Below are positions 58,301 through 64,000 of a stretch of DNA of 64,000 bases, one piece after another (position 1 is the stretch's first letter; every line of letters starts with the position of its first letter). The notes under the pieces are model-generated. The model ran no database searches, had not been told where the DNA came from, and was given only the letters and a program-made list of their open reading frames with translations. The DNA comes from Pomphorhynchus laevis (lineage: Eukaryota; Acanthocephala; Palaeacanthocephala; Echinorhynchida; Pomphorhynchidae), in the NCBI GenBank assembly GCA_012934845.2, contig WNNJ02000487.1:469363-533362 (forward strand), written 5' to 3'. A program made the position numbers and the translations under genes.

Positions 58301-61300
58301 AAGCCGAGTAATATTGCCCCGTGCTGTACATGCAACGGTAATGCTGCAAGATGCAAAGGATGTCGGTGTGCGAAAAATAAAACAGCATGTGTCAACTGCA
58401 GAGCAGCTTGTTGCCAAAATACGTGTCCAAATATGATGTCTATGAAGTTAGATAGTGTGCCCCTTGGCAATTTAAATTGTCATCTTTCAACAGTCGATAC
58501 ATCTAATGAACCAGTCGTGGTGGGACAGCGTCGGGAGAATTTAAATTACGATAATTTGATCGAGGACATGTATATGACAGTGATAAGCTGGGTTCCAAAT
58601 CATATGAAACTTCCAAAATGCAGTACCAGCGGTCAGTTTATCAATCTCCTGACAGAAAAATTCAACGCAGTCGCGATCCCTAGCTTACATGAACAACGGG
58701 CATTGAAAGAAGTTGTGGTAATGAGTCAATTGATGTTACAATCAATACCATCGAGAGGAATTGGTACAATAAGAAAGGCTCTACTACGAAGAATGGATGA
58801 TTGGAATTTGGGAAAGTATAAAGAACTTTTTGACGAGGCAAGCATCTTACAACGTCGAATGGTTAGTGATGGATTTGCAAAGGGTTTTCAAAGAATAAGT
58901 AAGCAGAAAAATTTTTCTCGTTTTATGCGAGCAGGCAAAACGAGTGCAGCGATAAAAATCCTTGAAGACACTGAAGATGGCAATACGGTTTATAGTTTTG
59001 ACGATATGTGTGATGGTAAGCTTGTATCTGATATTTTGACTGAATTACATCCGCCTGCGCAGCCACTTTCTCAAGATGCAGTGTTATCGCTTCCTATAAC
59101 TAATTGTAAATCCCATCACTTTTCAATATATAGTGGAATCGATGGACGTGCAATTATCAGGGAATCATTGAGGACTCATGGAGGGGCCGGTCCTTCTGGG
59201 ATAACGGCGATTGCGTTCAGACGAATGTTAACGGCTTTTGGATCACACTCGATAAAGTTAGCTGATGCCATTGCGGGTTTAGCAGTGCGCATTGCATCAG
59301 AATCAATTCCGGCTGAGTCTTTACAGGCATACGTTAACAGCAGAATTGTTGCGTTAAATAAGCGCCCTGGTGTCCGACCTATTGGAGTAGGTGAGGTATT
59401 TCGTCGTGTAATTGGTAAAGCTATTCTGAATGTGGCTAAAAGAGATTTAAGGGCAGTAGCAGGTAATCTGCAAATGTGTGCGGGACAGCCAGGTTGGCTA
59501 GGGTATGTGATACATACATTAACCGATCATTTCCACTCGAACGAGCAATATGGCATACTGTCAGTGGACGCGAAGAATGCGTTTAATCTAATGAATAGAT
59601 GCCTAATGCTTAAAAATGTCGAAAAAGTATGCCCTGCCTTCACATGTGTTCTGAGAAATATATATAAGCTAAATGCTTTACTTGTTGGCCAAGGAGGTAA
59701 TTTAGCATCGTCAGAGGGTGTCACTCAAGGGGACCCTCTTGCGATGCCAGCGTTTGCAATCTCATCGATGCCCTTGATATATAAAATCAGAGAATCGATT
59801 CCATCAATAAAACAATGCTGGTATGCAGATGATTCGACTTTCGTTGGTGGGCTTGATGATCTATCACGTGTATGGCGTCTTCTTTGCTCAATAGGTGAGC
59901 AGTATGGATACCATGTCAATCCAAACAAATCGAGGTTGCTTATACATCCACGAAACATGATCCGTGCTCAACACATCTTTGGAGCTGATGGTTTAATCAT
60001 TAATGAAGATGGATTAAAGGTACTTGGTGCACCTATTGGCATGCCAAAGTTTGTAAGGGAGTATTGCTGCGGGCAGTTTTTATCGATGTCAAATCTGGTC
60101 AAGGATGTTGCTAATGCCGCTGATGCCGATGCTCATTCCGCATTTGTGGCATACTCTCTTGCAGTTCAGTCAAAGTGGACTCACCTTTTCCGAGCCGTTG
60201 ATTGTGACATAGAATGGTTGGATGATCTAAAGAATGTTATTGACACAAAATTTATGAATTCCATGTTTGGCGATGACATTGATCTTGATTTGAGGGGAGT
60301 ATGTTCTTTGTCAACCAGTTTGGGGGGACTAGGAATACGAAATATTGAGAGTGAATTAACCAGACAGTACAACGCTGCACGATTGTTATCGTCCATATAT
60401 GAAGAACCTGATTTAGATATTGGTTTCTCAGTAATACACTTATTGTCTGCAATTCAAAACGAACATAAAGAAGAAAATCGAAATTATGCTGAAAAACTCA
60501 AGCCAGAGATCATTCCTATATTGCGAAAATCAGTGGAATATGCATCCCTGAAGGGTGCCTCTAATTGGCTAACAAGAGATGCGTTGGTTTCTACGGATTG
60601 TCAGTTGTCAACGCAAGAGTTTCGAGATGCGTTGTCTGTTCGATATGGTTTAACTCCCAAAGATTTGCCGGATAAGTGTCAATGTGGTCAGATATTAACA
60701 ACGTCGCATGCTCTCTCGTGCAAAAGGGGCGCATTCAACTTCATCCGTCATAATCAACTTCGAGACTTTTTGGTTAAGAAGTTGAACACAGTCTGTTGGA
60801 ATGTGTTTGCAGAACCATCTCTGACTCCAGTTCCTGAAAACATCAGTTTCAATATTAGTACAACAACCAGACAAGATGATGCTCGAGCTGATATAGTAGG
60901 TAATGGACTGTTCGGTGGGAATATGGAGCGTACATTTTTTGATGTAGTCGTTTTCAACAATCATGCTCCGTCCTATTGCGAAAAGTCAACAGATGCCACT
61001 TTCACTTTCCACGAAAATAGAAAATGTGCCAAGTACGAAGAAAGGATACATACAATAGAGCACAGCTCATTTTGTCCCCTTATTTGGGCGACTACGGGCG
61101 GAGCTGGCAAGAGTGCACAATCATTGGCTCTAAAAATCGCTGAACAACAAAAAAGCGAATACGCCGTCACGATATCATCAATCAGGACATATATTAGTAT
61201 GTGTCTTGCGAAAATTTGCTCTGCGACGCTTAGATGTCCACGTGTTCAGTTTCAGCGGACTTCGTATCTTCGAGCAGGACTTGTTTTATCAGAGTAATAT

Positions 61301-63771
61301 GTTTGTGTTATGGTATTTATACCACTATTTTAAATGTATAGAGGCCCATTTGTGGGAACCTTAATTGTACAATTAAAATTTTAATAAATTGTTATTATTA
61401 AAAAAAAATTTATTGTACGATTATAGTATTTTGTATTACAATAACTGTCTATTATACAACTTAGCCTATCATAGTCGTTAATTAATTTTTGATTTATTGA
61501 ACATATGATATCTTTAGAAAAACTTCTTATATTTACATAAAGATCTTTTAGCTTATTATCACTTAAAAGTTGTTTTAATATTTCTAATTGTTCATTTATA
61601 TACATATCTTTTTTAATATTTTTAACTCTATTTTTCCTATTCCTTTTATCACCATGACTTCTTGGTTTGCGTTTAACCGGATTATTATAATATAGTTGTT
61701 TATTATGTATTATACTACTTCTGCCAATTCCTTGTACCACGTCATTCAATCCTAATGGGTACATGGAATTAAGCGTTTTAATCCAAAAATCTTCTTTTTC
61801 TAATAGTTTTTGATTTAATATTGAAATGTTTTCTTCGATAATATGTTCTAAAATAAATAATTTACAGTTTTTAATATCATGTCCTATTAATCTCATATGT
61901 TTATGAAATATAGTTTGACTATTATGCTGTATATTATATATGTGTTGCCTAAACCTAGTTTTTAACATTTGATATGTTTTTTCTATATATTGCAATCCAC
62001 ATGTACATTGTATAAGATACACTACACCTGTGGTATTGCAGTTACAATTATTATTAATATTTAATGAAAAACATTTGTTTGTCGTATTACTTACGATACA
62101 ATTATTATTTATAACATCACAAACTATACAATTTTTTCTGTTACATTTAAAAAATCTAAAATTGAAATCATTAGTACTTACGTATTTTTCCAATATGGTT
62201 GCGTACATGTAATTTTTAAGTCATAATTTTTAACGTTGCTTTTTCGGTGTCGCCACCTAGTTTAGTTGACTCAGACTAAACTTACAACGGGCCATCCAGC
62301 AGCATCTGACAGGGGGCTGCCCTGCTTAAGGCGGTTGCAGGCTGGAACAAGATCTATAAAGATCTACCACCTTCACTCCACGCGCTACGCGACCTAGCTA
62401 TTGGCCATTACCTGGTCTCTTAAACGTGATCACGTGAAGCAGTTTACATTTTAAAGTGTAAACACCTTGGGATGCAAACTTCTCCCTTTGTTAGAATTAA
62501 TAATTCATCAAACTTGTTTGAAAATAAGAAAAAATAATAGTAAAGTCGTAACCAATAATACATAGTTTCAGTATTTCTGACAGAGGTCATATTACCGCGA
62601 AAACAAAGTCCACAGGTCAATAATAACATGCCAGTAGAACAAATTAAATCAGCTAACCGAGTCTACGTATTTAATATAATTATAAAATAAACAAAACATA
62701 TTAATGCTAAATCAAAATTTAATAATTAAATAATAAAATTAATAATTGCTTTTAGATTTTCTATAATTTAAATTTTCTATAATTTAAATCAAGTTAAAAA
62801 AATGAAATTTAAAATAAACGTCATTTTTATGAATTGAGTAATAAATAACAGACGTTGTATCAGAATAATAATTAGAGGTCATCAGGAGGAATATCTAATA
62901 TTAATATTAATGTAGATCAATTTATTTATCCGCATAACTTTTCAGTAGGGATTGAAAAACAAACAAATATTGCATTCCGTAATACAGACAAATATATATA
63001 CATATTTAAGATAAGTTTTCTACATGTTAATACTTCAATAAGAATTTCGGCAGGTGTGCGGAATATCAGGATCTGCGTAGTTTGTCAATCTCAGCTAATC
63101 CTAATTTAGACAAATGTGGACAAGAAAAAACATATAGTAAGGATGAACACGGAGAGCCACAGAATACACATATACATTGAATGGAGACTGGATGAATTGG
63201 AATATTAATAATGCAAAATTTATCATGATAACCGTGAATATAAAACCTCCATAGTAATGGTCTCTTAACATAACAATATTAATATTAATATCTAATATTA
63301 ATATTAATATCTAATATAACATTAAATGATACAAACTCAGAAAATTTAAACCATCTCGACAATGTTGAGATTACTTGAATGGATCAGTTCAAAAATTTTT
63401 AAGATACAGCACTTTGTAATGCCAAATATCGTATATTATATAAAATAATATCATATCAGGAAAATATTTTATCAATACGATAGGCCAGTGAATATTTCAG
63501 GTTTAGAATTCAAAAACGTATACTAAATATACTAAGCTAACTATGTACACTTGCGAAATATTTTTATAAGCCATTGTATAAGCCAAAATATCGATTATAA
63601 ATTAATTTTAATTCCTCGCTATACCTTTAGTTACTTTATATTTATATTTACGACATGTTTGAAATTATTATTCGCTCCTTAGACACGGAACCAGATGCGC
63701 TGGTGAAGTCGCGGCATCTGCGAATAACTCATTATGCATTGTCGGAGTTGCATACAATGCAAAAGTAGGCG
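43204..63771 (+). CDS. PACE4/PC5/furin-like proprotein convertase, 5' half (six exons)
   Basis: A secretory-pathway serine protease that would cut precursor proteins after paired basic residues. Exons: 43204-43341, 45993-46091, 46136-46231, 51830-51970, 52023-52100 and 63683-63771, all with GT-AG borders and matching phase. Together they give a signal peptide, a propeptide with the activation site [14 protein letters not shown], the catalytic Asp region [20 protein letters not shown], and the catalytic His in [19 protein letters not shown]. That last exon is closest in my memory to vertebrate PACE4 (PCSK6) and PC5. The oxyanion Asn, catalytic Ser and P domain lie beyond the window. Introns range from 44 nt to 11.6 kb and are filled with transposons. 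One oddity: exon 5 has an extra base relative to the expected frame. Orthology to furin 2 versus PACE4/PC5 is unresolved. Confidence 0.8.
43862..44900 (+). mobile_element. Decayed LINE (RT and C-terminal knuckle) in convertase intron 1
   Basis: 43880-44143 encodes [40 protein letters not shown] and NSYKYLGI, an RT palm end. Further pieces in shifting frames ([13 protein letters not shown]) and a knuckle [19 protein letters not shown] at 44650-44720 follow. Several frame breaks; the 5' half is missing. Clade not settled. Confidence 0.7.
44901..45992. other. AT-rich intron sequence, nothing recognised
   Basis: End of convertase intron 1. The polypyrimidine-poor acceptor TTCAAAG is at 45986-45992. 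Confidence 0.45.
45993..46091 (+). CDS. Convertase exon 2: middle of propeptide
   Basis: 33 codons, [20 protein letters not shown] then [13 protein letters not shown]. They follow LGQ as IGNLEDYYHFYHSKTFKR does in PACE4. Phase 0 on both sides. The donor is CAG/GTAAAA and only 44 nt of intron separate it from exon 3. The three cysteines across exons 1-2 are unusual for this region. Confidence 0.6.
46136..46231 (+). CDS. Convertase exon 3: activation site and start of mature enzyme
   Basis: 32 codons: [15 protein letters not shown] then [21 protein letters not shown] fits the autoprocessing site at the propeptide end, and [10 protein letters not shown] fits the DPIWSNMWYL segment of PACE4. Acceptor TTTACAG and donor TTG/GTAAAC, phase 0. 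Confidence 0.8.
46880..46985 (-). mobile_element. Possible tRNA-like SINE at the end of the intron 3 LINE
   Basis: Minus strand reads GGGTAGTTCAGTCGTAAGGC (A-box-like) and CCTGGATTTGAGGCC (B-box-like) with a G run between. Weak; it may be part of the LINE 3' end. Confidence 0.3.
46965..50690 (-). mobile_element. Decayed full-length LINE (CCHC ORF1, APE endonuclease, RT) in convertase intron 3
   Basis: Minus strand, in order: an ORF1 remnant (50686-49461) with a CCHC-like piece CSNCGG...AWSRKC; an endonuclease with [16 protein letters not shown] (49266-49072) and [10 protein letters not shown] (48900-48592); RT with [28 protein letters not shown] and [13 protein letters not shown] (47840-47469); and [20 protein letters not shown] to the C-terminus (47468-46965). 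Domain order and wording fit the I/Jockey/R1 range of APE LINEs. Many frame breaks; inactive and old compared with the CXC-RT copies. YADD is not intact. Confidence 0.75.
50691..51529. other. TA-rich intron sequence
   Basis: 50820-51150 is a degenerate (ATATAC/TATAGT)n tract. No coding signal. Confidence 0.6.
51530..51757 (+). repeat. Solo pseudo-LTR of the Naiad-type element, inverted copy
   Basis: Reverse complement of the pseudo-LTR at 55819-56063 (CTGATACAACG...TGTTATTTATTA...CTCAGTTAGCTGATTTAAT), moderately diverged. With the copy at 52522 it flanks convertase exons 4 and 5 as an inverted pair. Confidence 0.75.
51830..51970 (+). CDS. Convertase exon 4: catalytic Asp
   Basis: 47 codons from acceptor [51 protein letters not shown] and PDLIANY. 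LDDG holds the catalytic Asp. Phase 0 joins WYL of exon 3 to NRN, as in furin-type enzymes. The donor TAT/GTAATT corresponds to the NY/DP border. Confidence 0.85.
52023..52100 (+). CDS. Convertase exon 5, with an apparent one-base insertion
   Basis: After a 52-nt intron the exon should read [20 protein letters not shown] then PSRQNK. The bases are GATCCTTGATGCC, one T more than the DP-DA frame allows, so the phase carried from exon 4 meets a TGA at once. From GATGCC on, the frame is perfect and its last two bases join exon 6 to give Lys before HGTRC. No other AG offers a better acceptor. It is either an assembly error in a CTT run or a real lesion. Confidence 0.75.
52330..52521. repeat. Structured repeat family 2, partial copy
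   Basis: Carries the tail ATGACTGCACAAGTAAATC, GAAAACAAACTATAAATGAC and TTTTCAAATTGAAGGTTG. Confidence 0.6.
52522..53085 (-). mobile_element. 5'-truncated copy of the Naiad-type Penelope-like element
   Basis: Minus strand: the last 55 or so RT codons ([20 protein letters not shown] ... KFLWMDNK), the 3' UTR with the GC-rich block at 52762-52835, and a pseudo-LTR (52522-52760). The coding part is virtually identical to 56190-56390. Match ends abruptly at about 53085. Confidence 0.85.
53110..54510. repeat. Cluster of structured repeat family 2 copies
   Basis: Plus-strand copies at about 53130-53270 and 53310-53620, a third at 53640-53990, and a minus-strand copy at 54180-54500. Shared words include GACGAGTCGAGTCATCGTCA, TGACTGCACAGGTATATCAA and TAGGTAGGTTTTCA. 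The core at 53347-53381 forms GTATTGG/CCAATAC around ATCAG/CTGAT. Confidence 0.7.
54511..55797. other. Intron sequence with one more family 2 fragment
   Basis: 54930-55150 holds minus-strand ends of family 2, with short TA-rich duplications at 54830-54950. 55494-55640 is a GC-richer patch without a supported function. Confidence 0.5.
55798..55818. repeat. Target duplication, left, of the Naiad-type element
   Basis: ATATCTAGTATTAATATTAA plus T, repeated at 62891-62911 with one difference. Confidence 0.7.
55819..56063 (-). repeat. 3' pseudo-LTR of the Naiad-type element
   Basis: About 245 bp, matching 62645-62890 nearly base for base. Confidence 0.85.
56064..56189 (-). other. 3' UTR of the Naiad-type element with structured block
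   Basis: A GC-rich block (56064-56135) can pair GCTGCTATG with CATAGCAG. It is conserved in the truncated copy at 52762-52835, in contrast to the AT-rich surroundings. Confidence 0.5.
56190..58139 (-). CDS. Reverse transcriptase part of the Naiad-type element
   Basis: 649 open codons. The first 18 or so (58139-58086) are sequence from the copy 12 insertion and duplicated target; the element's own part begins at about [12 protein letters not shown] landmarks: [15 protein letters not shown] motif A ([15 protein letters not shown]), [18 protein letters not shown] (about 453) and the active-site YIDD in [10 protein letters not shown] (about 496). The rest is rich in Asn, Lys and Ile, as expected in an AT-rich host. 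No stop inside. It would copy its RNA by target-primed synthesis. Confidence 0.88.
   Translation of the reverse strand: MYNKCLLYYRTINVNNNNRKYTLTINFINKCIDNINIDGLLNNSKSKEIIGSDLSKYIPKIRYKLLPPLGRKICNYNKELKSICNDNIRNIMETECNCKSLSFDKINEHICTHNLELIENCELRKLLSKGYKYRLNNNNDKNKIYNSLYNNLNDYFSKLINSESSNISKIKIWKDYIFDKIKNKMKITNNYKRKDKINKDMYKELTKLKDNYIITTIEKASNNFVFICKKLYYDILMKEVNSNDLNVNPTYERSELSLETIITSHCSIMDKKGIKVELDNKTIPILYWNPKLHKNPIKPRFICSAFKCTLKPLSVYMNKILKVIKAHFKKYCKVIEINTGIKHYFSINSTKEFLEQTKGINFQNINTYDFSTLYTNLDLVDIKEALVKLINLIFGKRYTYICYNNYNAYLTKIKPSNKYKYMDKIELIESLNILINQNYLKVGTSIFRQVKGVPMGGNSSPIIADLFLSFIEYEFVHNCVKTKSKQYKYMKYMFRYIDDICVFNSNDFYSISEHIYPESLILNKTNINDKEGVYLDMNIKLTLTKTTINLYRKDDIFKFTRNIFLHEHSCIPYNIKYNTLNNEILRIATICNDIGFLQNHLNNLIDTYFKLGYYKNNIKQKIVKYINQHNNIKNKFKLLSGKFLWMDNK
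58086..58114. repeat. Target duplication, left, of CXC-RT copy 12
   Basis: ATTGTTATTATTAA followed by CATTTATTGTACGAT. The right copy is at 61388-61421 with an A-run in place of the C. It contains the TTATTATTAA word and lies inside the Naiad-type coding region. Confidence 0.7.
58115..58288 (+). promoter_or_regulatory. 5' leader of CXC-RT copy 12
   Basis: Contains GTTCCGCTTATTATTAAAAA, TTTGGTTTCTGATAAACATA, ACAATAAAATAACATACA and three ATAAACATACAAT-like words. Nearly identical to the leader of copy 4. Confidence 0.55.
58289..61297 (+). CDS. CXC-RT copy 12: whole 1002-aa CXC/reverse transcriptase/RLE protein
   Basis: ATG at 58289, MTKGKP, the CXC cluster CCTCNG...CKGCRCA...CVNC...CQN, W-V-P-N/LPKC, GGAGPSG, GVRPIG, motif [25 protein letters not shown]...HALSC, ARADI and FFDVVVFN, and the end TLRCPRVQF. 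No break. It is the only CXC-RT copy in the window lying in unrelated sequence with both target duplicates readable, and so defines the element ends (about 58115-61387). Copy 4 is a fragment of the same subfamily. Confidence 0.92.
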   Translation: MTKGKPSNIAPCCTCNGNAARCKGCRCAKNKTACVNCRAACCQNTCPNMMSMKLDSVPLGNLNCHLSTVDTSNEPVVVGQRRENLNYDNLIEDMYMTVISWVPNHMKLPKCSTSGQFINLLTEKFNAVAIPSLHEQRALKEVVVMSQLMLQSIPSRGIGTIRKALLRRMDDWNLGKYKELFDEASILQRRMVSDGFAKGFQRISKQKNFSRFMRAGKTSAAIKILEDTEDGNTVYSFDDMCDGKLVSDILTELHPPAQPLSQDAVLSLPITNCKSHHFSIYSGIDGRAIIRESLRTHGGAGPSGITAIAFRRMLTAFGSHSIKLADAIAGLAVRIASESIPAESLQAYVNSRIVALNKRPGVRPIGVGEVFRRVIGKAILNVAKRDLRAVAGNLQMCAGQPGWLGYVIHTLTDHFHSNEQYGILSVDAKNAFNLMNRCLMLKNVEKVCPAFTCVLRNIYKLNALLVGQGGNLASSEGVTQGDPLAMPAFAISSMPLIYKIRESIPSIKQCWYADDSTFVGGLDDLSRVWRLLCSIGEQYGYHVNPNKSRLLIHPRNMIRAQHIFGADGLIINEDGLKVLGAPIGMPKFVREYCCGQFLSMSNLVKDVANAADADAHSAFVAYSLAVQSKWTHLFRAVDCDIEWLDDLKNVIDTKFMNSMFGDDIDLDLRGVCSLSTSLGGLGIRNIESELTRQYNAARLLSSIYEEPDLDIGFSVIHLLSAIQNEHKEENRNYAEKLKPEIIPILRKSVEYASLKGASNWLTRDALVSTDCQLSTQEFRDALSVRYGLTPKDLPDKCQCGQILTTSHALSCKRGAFNFIRHNQLRDFLVKKLNTVCWNVFAEPSLTPVPENISFNISTTTRQDDARADIVGNGLFGGNMERTFFDVVVFNNHAPSYCEKSTDATFTFHENRKCAKYEERIHTIEHSSFCPLIWATTGGAGKSAQSLALKIAEQQKSEYAVTISSIRTYISMCLAKICSATLRCPRVQFQRTSYLRAGLVLSE
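61298..61387 (+). other. 3' UTR of CXC-RT copy 12 with conserved hairpin
   Basis: GGCCC-ATTTGT-GGGAACC (61343-61362) matches the GACCC...GGGTAAC hairpins of copies 5 and 6, with paired bases kept. No poly(A) tail of its own precedes the target duplicate; the A run lies within the duplicate. Confidence 0.55.
61381..62208 (-). CDS. GIY-YIG endonuclease part of the Naiad-type element
   Basis: 275 open codons, ATG at 62208. A cysteine motif [10 protein letters not shown] (residues 21-30) and CNC (55-57) precede the GIY-YIG core [18 protein letters not shown] (61-78), then RFRQHIYNI and a Lys-rich end. Most relatives have YIG where this reads YIE, so nuclease function is uncertain. From 61421 down the frame runs into the copy 12 junction. 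Its natural continuation is the RT frame at 58085 and below. Confidence 0.85.
   Translation of the reverse strand: MYATILEKYVSTNDFNFRFFKCNRKNCIVCDVINNNCIVSNTTNKCFSLNINNNCNCNTTGVVYLIQCTCGLQYIEKTYQMLKTRFRQHIYNIQHNSQTIFHKHMRLIGHDIKNCKLFILEHIIEENISILNQKLLEKEDFWIKTLNSMYPLGLNDVVQGIGRSSIIHNKQLYYNNPVKRKPRSHGDKRNRKNRVKNIKKDMYINEQLEILKQLLSDNKLKDLYVNIRSFSKDIICSINQKLINDYDRLSCIIDSYCNTKYYNRTINFFLIITIY
61388..61421. repeat. Target duplication, right, of CXC-RT copy 12
   Basis: ATTGTTATTATTAA, an A run, then ATTTATTGTACGAT. Confidence 0.7.
62209..62640 (-). promoter_or_regulatory. Structured 5' leader of the Naiad-type element
   Basis: 62240-62470 is much richer in GC than its surroundings. It has several possible stems, such as GTTTACA/TGTAAAC at 62439-62462 and TTTAGT/ACTAAA at 62252-62271. 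It could hold a promoter or a structured RNA needed for mobility; function is inferred. Confidence 0.4.
62645..62890 (-). repeat. 5' pseudo-LTR of the Naiad-type element
   Basis: Direct repeat of 55819-56063. Confidence 0.85.
62891..62911. repeat. Target duplication, right, of the Naiad-type element
   Basis: ATATCTAATATTAATATTAA plus T. Confidence 0.7.
62912..63682. other. End of convertase intron 5
   Basis: 63300-63415 is the reverse complement of 54037-54160 (GAGATGGTTTAAATTTTCTG), an old inverted repeat outside the Naiad-type element. Otherwise nothing recognised. The acceptor is CGCTCCTTAG. Confidence 0.5.
63683..63771 (+). CDS. Convertase exon 6: catalytic His
   Basis: The first base completes a Lys codon with the last two of exon 5, then [20 protein letters not shown] and GVAYNAKVG(G). 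The His of HGTRC is the second member of the catalytic triad. A perfect donor (G/GTAAGT) at 63772 leads out of the window. Confidence 0.9.
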
Positions 63772-64000
63772 GTAAGTTAAAAATCTATATTTTATAATTA
63801 ATGCATAATGTTATTGAAATTGTCATTATAATTTATAAATGGTTATTAAGAAAATTTGTATTTATTTAATTTATAAACATTTTTATCATTAAGTTATGAT
63901 ATAAGTTATTATATACTGCGAATTTTCACTAAAAATATCGAACAGCTGACAATAAATATACATAATATTTTAATATATTATTTATTAATATAATATCATT
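63772..64000. other. Start of convertase intron 6
   Basis: AT-rich; nothing recognised. Confidence 0.6.

Larger units (their letters stand above)
55819..62890 (-). mobile_element. Naiad-type Penelope-like element with two pseudo-LTRs, split by CXC-RT copy 12
   Basis: Minus-strand element: pseudo-LTR (62890-62645), structured GC-rich leader (62640-62209), GIY-YIG frame (62208-61422), RT frame (58085-56190), 3' UTR (56189-56064) and second pseudo-LTR (56063-55819). The two pseudo-LTRs are almost identical and 21-bp direct repeats flank the whole, so insertion was recent. The endonuclease precedes the RT. That is the permuted order described for the Naiad/Chlamys branch of Penelope-like elements, opposite to canonical Penelope. 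Without copy 12 it would be about 3.8 kb. Confidence 0.85.

Overview
This is nuclear DNA of an AT-rich animal. Spliced genes with GT-AG introns, CR1-type LINEs, Penelope-like elements, tRNA-headed SINEs and a proprotein-convertase gene leave no room for a microbial source. Several introns are very small (44, 52 and 60 nt) next to multi-kilobase ones. Together with the CR1 type this would fit a flatworm or another invertebrate, but I cannot fix the phylum.

1-27.4 kb is a dense cluster of at least ten copies of one retrotransposon family, called here CXC-RT copies 1-10. Copy 11 is a relic at 39.8 kb and copy 12 lies at 58.3-61.3 kb. A whole copy encodes one protein of about 1000 residues. Its parts in order are an M-x-(R/K)-G-K-P start, a cysteine cluster with CXC (MSL2/tesmin-like) spacing, a conserved W-(K/R)-P-N...LPKC region, a reverse transcriptase with a YADD box, a C-x-C...H-x4-C knuckle and a restriction-like endonuclease (RLE). 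Copies left of about 10.37 kb are all on the minus strand and those to the right all on the plus strand. They are separated by (TTA)n microsatellites, poly(A) tails and 14- or 17-bp tandem repeats, so the family seems to insert in or beside short (TTA)n runs and in its own tails. Copies 2, 6, 7, 9 and 12 have whole reading frames. Copy 3 is whole except for its C-terminus, copy 5 has one frameshift, and copies 4, 8, 10 and 11 are fragments. Copy 1 runs off the window.

25.2-33.4 kb holds CR1 LINE pieces, SINE copies, an unclassified structured repeat, a candidate terminal exon at 30.77 kb, and a Penelope-like remnant ending in a nearly perfect 248-bp-arm palindrome beside (TA)n tracts. 33.4-43.2 kb is very AT-rich, with two interleaved long inverted repeats, a tandemly duplicated SINE and a candidate two-exon gene end at 36.9-37.1 kb.

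43.2-63.8 kb is the 5' half of a PACE4/PC5/furin-like proprotein convertase on the plus strand. I place six exons: signal peptide and start of propeptide, mid propeptide, activation site, catalytic Asp, a calcium/linker segment and catalytic His. The catalytic Ser lies beyond the window. Its introns hold two decayed LINEs, many copies of the structured repeat, and a whole Penelope-like element with its GIY-YIG domain upstream of the RT (Naiad-type order), complete with pseudo-LTRs and a 21-bp target duplication. That element is itself split by CXC-RT copy 12, and the junction duplicates a target containing TTGTTATTATTAA. This is the best evidence in the window for the family's target preference.
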